64,000 nucleotides of DNA, from contig QXCR01000006.1 in the NCBI GenBank assembly GCA_004380135.1, positions 558,001-622,000 of the forward strand. Reading direction: 5' to 3'. The stretch is from Stemphylium vesicarium (lineage: Eukaryota > Ascomycota > Dothideomycetes > Pleosporales > Pleosporaceae). Positions within the stretch are counted from its first letter, which is position 1, and each line of letters starts with the position of its first letter. Positions 59,031-64,000 of this stretch are shown here, piece by piece. The notes under the pieces are model-generated. The model was not told the origin of the DNA. It saw only the letters and a program-made list of their open reading frames with translations, and made no database searches. The translations under genes were made by a program, and so were the position numbers.

Positions 59031-59584
59031 GTTCTGTGGTAGGTCGGTAGCGCTGGTGGCGCTTACATTACTTACACATCTAACTGCTAGTAGGCAGTCG
59101 TGCGGACATACTTTCCACGTTATCCAGCCCAAAGCGGCAGGGTTGTATGCAAGTTGATGTGGGACAATCACACATATCCAAAGGCGTTGATTCTTCTGCA
59201 AAAAAGAAAAAAAAGGTCCGAATGAAGGCGCGTAAAAGCTCTTATAATGCTCCAATAATGATTCATCATTACTCCATTTCGTATAATGCATGCAGGCTAA
59301 AAACAACTACAACAACAAGCCACCGGATTCTAAAAAGGTGGTCGTACGTACGAGCGTGCGTACGTATGCGGATCAACAGTCCGGCTGTGAAAATGAGTGT
59401 ACAAAAAAATGAAAGGTCTGTACGCAGGAAGACCAGGGCATTATGCTCGCTACAATTACAGCAGACGGGATAGGGTATGGCGCTTTCAAGGGTAAAGTGA
59501 TGGCCAAAACCGGATCGAATATGCATCCATAAAACAGTACAAGAAAATGTGTCGTAAAAATGCGTGATGCTGGGTATCTCTAGT

Positions 59585-61435
59585 CTATACTTCTCGGACC
59601 CAAACCTGATGATGTCGTTAGTATGGGATTGATAGGCACGGGGAATCTAGCGGTAGACTTACCTCCATTTTGGCCATATCGCTGCCTTCCTTCCTGGCAA
59701 TGCTCTTTGCGGTCTGAATTGCCATGTCCAGATCGTCTTGATCAGCCATGGTGATCATATCGCCTTCGTCCTTGAATTCCAGCTTAAATTTGCTTCGTAC
59801 ACCAAATTTCTCGCGAATCTGTTGCCAGAACTCGGTGATCAACTGGTCAGAGTTGATGAAGACGTAACGCGTGTCGCTGGAGTGAACCTTCACTCTGACC
59901 TTGCTGCCTGTGTTGCGGTTGCTGCCACCCGACCTGGTGGATCTTGCTGGCGATCGTCTCCTTGACTTGGTGCGCGACATCATTTCAAACTCGGCGTCGT
60001 CAAGGTCGCTACCGTCGTAGTCGTCTTCTTCCTCCTCTTCGATGTACGCTGGCCGTCTGCTTGGCTTTGAGCGAGAGTATGCGCCACGGCTTGAACGCGA
60101 TGGCGGGTACGCGTCGCCGTCATAGTAGTCATCAATGATATCCTCATCAGATCCACGACGGCGTGACCTGCTGTAATCACGTTCACGTGGGTCCCGATCC
60201 CGTGGATCACGTTGTCCCCGGTCTCGCATCGACTCCGAGCGGCTTGGTTGTGGTCGCTCCGAGGCAGAACGCTGTGTTGGCTGGCGACGGGGCGGTTCTT
60301 GGTTGCTTTGCTGGTCGAAAGCAGCACGTCCGAGGTTCAGAGGCTGAGGCTTGGGGCCACCGCCTCGTACGGATTGTGCGCGGCTCATGGGAGCATCAGC
60401 GCTGGGTGCGGATCGTCCTCCAGCAGATCTCCTGTCACCAGATCGTCTGTCTGCCTCCGGTGGCGGCGTGGGAGGGAACATGTTGCGGTTCATCGGGGGC
60501 TCCGACTGCTGGCGTGCTCGGCTCTGAAGCTCCGGCTTGACGAGGTTGGTCGCGGCGTAGGAGATCTTGTCTTCAGTCCTGTCATCCTTCGCAGCCTGGC
60601 CTCCCTTTTTGATCTCAGCGCCAGCGAATCCAGTGAATGCGTTGGATCGGTCTGAGGCAGCGACGAGCCGGGCCTTGCCGAGGTAATCCTTTGTCTTTAA
60701 GTTCTTGACCTTTGCTTCGTTGGGACGGTAGACAATGCCGACGGGGATGGAGAAGACGGTGTAGCCCTGGGTGTTGTTAGTTGATTGCGCAGTATTTCAA
60801 GTGCAAGTGACATACCTCTGCTTCCTCCCGAATAGCCTCATCAATGACATCGTGGTCGGGAACCACCTTCTCCTTGGCGGCGAAGGACAGATCCTGCAGA
60901 CCAGCATCTCTTTGTTGGAGGTAGATGTAGCAGAGACCGCGGTTGAACAAGACTTCGCAAGAGTACAGTTTGAACTTTAGGCCCAATTGCTCATAGTCGA
61001 TGTTGTTGTTTCCACGCAGGTACAGGAGCGTGTCGTTGAAATTGGCGAGAGCTTCTTCAAAGTCGCCCATGAGGAAGTTGGATACACCCTGCTGGAAGTA
61101 TGCGACAGCGAGGTACTGGTCCAGACGCACAGCGCGCTGGTAGTAATCGACCTGAGTATGCTATTAGCACGTGCTCGTCCTTCCCACGCCATTGCCCATA
61201 ACTCACCGCCTTCTCATGCTCACCGAGTGTGGCATGGATTACGCCACAGTTGAACAGGATCTTGGATGTGTCGGAGATCTGGTCAAAGACCTTCAATGCG
61301 ACGTCGAACTCGTTGTTGTCGTAGCTGGCGAGGGCTGCCACCCACGTCTCGATTTCCTAACCCCACCTATCAGCAATTGAACGCGGAAGGCGCGGGTGAG
61401 CGCAGGAAGAAGGCGCGCACCTGCTTCAGAGACAT
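59585..61435 (-). CDS. noxR: NoxR, p67phox-like NADPH oxidase regulator
   Basis: Five minus-strand exons: 61435-61421, 61356-61207, 61151-60816, 60766-59663 and 59605-59585, giving 541 aa. NoxR binds Rac GTPase and activates fungal NADPH oxidases (NoxA/NoxB) that make superoxide at hyphal tips and during development. The N-terminus carries TPR repeats (ETWVAALASYDNNEFDVALK, LFNCGVIHATLGEHEKAV, LAVAYFQQGVSNFLMGDF). A conserved activation-region segment follows (GYTVFSIPVGIVYRPN), then a disordered Arg/Ser/Asp-rich linker (about 260-440). The C-terminal PB1 domain (KVRVKVHSSDTRYVFIN to DQDDLDMAIQTAK) binds Cdc24/Bem1-type partners. SH3 domains of animal p67phox are absent, as usual in fungi. 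The first coding exon is only five codons (MSLKQ) and the last is six plus stop (VWVREV). Confidence 0.95.
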
Positions 61436-62439
61436 GACGAGTGATGTTCACTTGTTACCCGGCAGTATGGTGTCGTCTAGTCTCACACACTCGCTCCTCT
61501 ACCTCTCCACTGTTGGAGGCGTCGTCTTCCTTCTCAAGCGCGAATGTCGGGAATGCTTTCCTCCCAATTCCCCCAGATTACGGTGTAGCCGCCAGGGCTT
61601 TTGGATTTGCGCGACGCTGGGGATTAATTGTCCGGGGAGTAGTGTGTAGGGTAGTGTAGGGTAGTGTAGTGCGTCGTTATTAAGTGTGGTCGAGGTACAC
61701 CAAGTATGACTTAGTGTGATGCGCGGGGAAATAAACGATTGTACAGGTGCGAGGGATTAAGGCACAGTTGGGAAGCCGGACGAGAGAGAAGAAGGTTTCG
61801 AGGGCGACACGCGGAAGAGACAGGGAGATAGCGAGACAGTGGGAATTTGGCGGGCGGTTGCAGGAGGACTACAGGTGGGGAGACCAAATCTGAGGTCCAG
61901 CGCGTTTGAGGGACAAGCCTTGGCTGGCACCGCGTCCGCCGTGCTGATTGGATCCCTGCACCGTGAAGCCGAAGTCCACAGCGCTTCGAGTACCTCCCAA
62001 GACGCCTCAACCCGGCCTACTCTAGGATGACACCACCGCCTCCCGATTTTCTAATGGCCCGGCCACCGTCCTTCGCAGCGCTTGCAGCCCTCCCAAAGCA
62101 CCGCTGCCTCTCTCGTTGTGAGGCCGACTGACAGCGGCGCACAACGGCAACCATTCTTCTTCTGCCCCCTTACCATGACGCAGTGACGCCGTTTGAGGTC
62201 TGTTACATGGCGACCGTCCGACTGAGACAGCCACGTGACGGCTCGCTCCAGCAGCCAGTCATCCTTCGCCTGGGGCTGTCAGGCATGAACGCATTACGAC
62301 TCCAGCCTTCGCCGAGTCCGTGTTCGCGCAGCCTTAGTTTCGGCCTAGATTTCAAGGTGCACGCGTATCTCGTCACCAAACTAACACGGCATTTCGACGG
62401 CACTTTTTTTCGCTTGGTCTATCTTGGTATGGCTTAAGC
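61436..62439. other. Intergenic between NoxR and CCS1
   Basis: 1.0 kb on the 5' side of noxR and the 3' side of CCS1. It contains a short iteration of GGGTAGTGTA (about 61637-61670). No supported gene. Confidence 0.6.
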
Positions 62440-63408
62440 TCACAACATGCCGCGGTCGCGTTGCTCCTCCCGTTCCTGCCACACTGTCTTGCCGGAACAT
62501 GAGCAAACCGTCTTGTCGTCTGAGGTCGGGCAAGGTTAGCATTGCTTCGTCCGCAAGATAAGAGATACGATAAAAGCTGAACACGTGGGGAACGGAAGCA
62601 CGTACTATCCCAAACACCTGCGCTACGTGCGATGACACCGACTAGCGTGTCCGGATCGTTCTTATCAAACTGTAGCAAGTCAGATTGGATCAATCATCAG
62701 CAAGCGAGTTTCGCATTACCTTGCCGTCCTGCTCTCTCGCGACCACGATGCTGCGTCCGATCATCTCCCAGATGTGGATGGGCTTGTCGAGGAACACCGA
62801 TCCCACTCCACTCTTCCCTACTTGAACGGTTCCAAAGATGCCTCGACACGGCTTGTTCTCCTTTTTCGACTGGACGAGTTCCCAGATTGCGCCAGTGGAT
62901 TCAGGTCCCTCGGAGATGTTTCCACATTCGCGGACTGTGGCATGGTAGGTTCCAGGTGACAGTCCTCTTATACTCAAGTCGATAATCGTCATACTCGGTG
63001 CAACTTCAACCATGCGCACTAGGCCGCGAACCTTGTTCTCTACTTGGGGTGCGTGTGATTCCAGAATGCACACTGCAGCGCCTGTAATCTGTTAGCATAA
63101 TTGAGTGATGTGACCATTCAAGTTGAACATACTGTCTGATTTACCCGATCCGCGCAATACAGCATCACGGCCAGTAGCTTGAATAGCCTCTACAATTGCT
63201 GATGGCGCTGCTGTACCCTCAATAGATACTAACTGTTCCTTGAGGTTGGCCGTGACCTTGTTGATACCTGCACGCTGTGAGAAGCCGAATGACGTGCATC
63301 GGTAGCGCTCGTACCACTCAACTGCTGTAGAGAGCCCTCGATGTCGTTGATGCATGACTGGCAAGTCATAGGCACCGCGAAGATGGTCTCAAAAGACGGT
63401 ACAGTCAT
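62440..63408 (-). CDS. CCS1: Copper chaperone for Cu/Zn superoxide dismutase (CCS1/Lys7)
   Basis: Five minus-strand exons: 63408-63315, 63267-63133, 63081-62720, 62669-62606 and 62519-62440, giving 244 aa. It delivers copper to and oxidises Sod1 in the cytosol and mitochondrial intermembrane space. Domain 1 is an HMA-like fold with the copper site MTCQSC in FAVPMTCQSCINDIEGSL. Domain 2 is SOD-like (RGLSPGTYHATVRECGNISE; VGSVFLDKPIHIWEMIGRSI). The C-terminal domain 3 carries the second copper motif CSCSG in DKTVCSCSGKTVWQERE. All three domains are complete. Small introns (39-86 nt) all preserve frame. It is divergent from uL13m with 340 nt between starts. Confidence 0.95.
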
Positions 63409-63748
63409 TGTGAAAAATGACGATTGTAAGATTGACCTGAATCGAGTGTTGAATGAAATGTCAAGTTGTGAACATGCGACCTCGCCTTCCTGTTCGCTTT
63501 GAAATCCACGCCCGAGTCCCCGCCGAACATGGATGTCGGCTCTGGGGCGGATCTTATCAATCATGTGACTGCGTTCTGGAAATTGTTCGGATTGGGCTTG
63601 GCATCAACCCTCTCTGCGCAGCAACCAAGACCAACACCGGCGCCCGCACACCTCGCCGAACCACCCTTTGGACAATCTAAAGGCTACCGGTGCCTTTTGA
63701 CCAACACAAAAGAACCGGTACCGCAGGCCATTGGCCTCACAGCACATC
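63409..63748. other. Bidirectional promoter CCS1 / uL13m
   Basis: 340 nt between divergent starts. A plus-strand frame runs through it (63499-63870) but has no domain and crosses the start of the ribosomal gene, so it is treated as leader sequence. Confidence 0.6.
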
Positions 63749-64000
63749 ATGTCGCAAGTCATTGGCAAGGTACATCTACCATCGGACTTCCGCACACCCA
63801 TACCCAGGCCCTCTCGATCGTCCGCTTCAATCTAAGCTGCTATTTGCTCCCAAAAAAACCCCAGTACTAATACCAAATCTTAGACGCGCCTCGCCTACGC
63901 CCGCTCATGGCACCACCTCGACATCGGCAGTGACCCACGCGCCCTGGGCCGCGTCGCCTCCGCCATAGCCCTGACCCTAATGGGCAAACACAAGCCGATT
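63749..64000 (+). CDS. MRPL23: Mitochondrial ribosomal protein uL13m (Mrpl23), truncated by window edge
   Basis: Exon 1, 63749-63769, encodes MSQVIGK. A 114-nt intron follows (donor GTACAT, branch TACTAAT, acceptor CTTAG). Exon 2, from 63884, is open to the right edge and reads [15 protein letters not shown], then [19 protein letters not shown]. This is the beginning of the L13 fold (GKTRLAY, WHH, LGR-A, L-GKHKP) of the mitochondrial large ribosomal subunit. Only the first 46 residues are visible. No lesion seen. Confidence 0.9.

Larger units (their letters stand above)
57517..59584. other. Intergenic with microsatellite and fold-back element
   Basis: 2.1 kb between convergent Tom6-like and NoxR genes. 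It holds a (CT)n run (57803-57835) and a 126-bp inverted repeat (58905-59030). Frames here are short and unsupported. Confidence 0.6.

Noticed and set aside
61711..62010. 99-codon minus frame upstream of NoxR
   Set aside because: Arg/Pro/Leu-rich shadow-like composition and no start or splice support.

Overview
The window is nuclear DNA of a filamentous ascomycete. It has short introns (about 45-75 nt) with GTAAGT-like donors and CTAAC-like branch sites, intron-bearing housekeeping genes on both strands, and fungus-specific families (HacA, NoxR, DUF3292, a STAND/NLR-like protein). Gene content fits Dothideomycetes, probably Pleosporales; that placement is inference and was not tested by alignment.

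Layout. 1-1004: edge-truncated hypothetical gene (-). 2.25-4.08 kb: acidic, Lys/Arg-rich protein with SAP-like segments (+). 4.4-6.5 kb: DUF3292 membrane protein (-). 7.4-12.2 kb: VIP1/Asp1 inositol-pyrophosphate kinase/phosphatase (-), divergent from UTP21 at 12.9-16.2 kb (+). 17.4-17.8 kb: an 86-aa three-exon gene (+). 19.6-20.7 kb: hacA, the unfolded-protein-response bZIP (-), with a clearly visible 20-nt IRE1-type intron. 20.7-24.6 kb: 3.9 kb without a supported gene. 24.6-26.1 kb: Rsc7/Swp82-type chromatin remodeller subunit (-). 26.9-28.8 kb: hypothetical (+). 29.7-31.1 kb: TDA3-like FAD oxidoreductase (+). 31.3-36.3 kb: hydrolase-NTPase-WD40 NLR-like gene (-).

37.2-46.0 kb is an accessory-looking block: fructosamine-3-kinase-like, HAD phosphatase, MFS transporter, dynamin-like GTPase and an unrecognised gene. 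The first three each carry one apparent disabling lesion (1-nt frameshift, 1-nt frameshift inside the catalytic DxDGT motif, in-frame TAA). The last two have frame problems that may be either introns or lesions. The genes on both sides look intact, so this reads as a run of decaying genes and is the main finding together with the hacA intron.

47.5 kb onwards is housekeeping again: RING-RING-LON protein (-), Rictor/Ste16 of TORC2 (-), uricase with a peroxisomal SKL end (+), Tom6-like 59-aa protein (+, two exons), NoxR NADPH-oxidase regulator (-), CCS1 copper chaperone for SOD1 (-), and the first two exons of mitochondrial ribosomal protein uL13m running off the right edge (+). NoxR and CCS1 lie side by side and both concern superoxide, but I see no evidence of a functional cluster. 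No tRNA, rRNA, CRISPR or intact transposon was recognised. A 126-bp fold-back element (58.9-59.0 kb) and a 3 x 28-bp tandem repeat (44.6 kb) are the clearest repeats. All exon junctions were placed by eye from splice signals and reading frame; none is transcript-supported.
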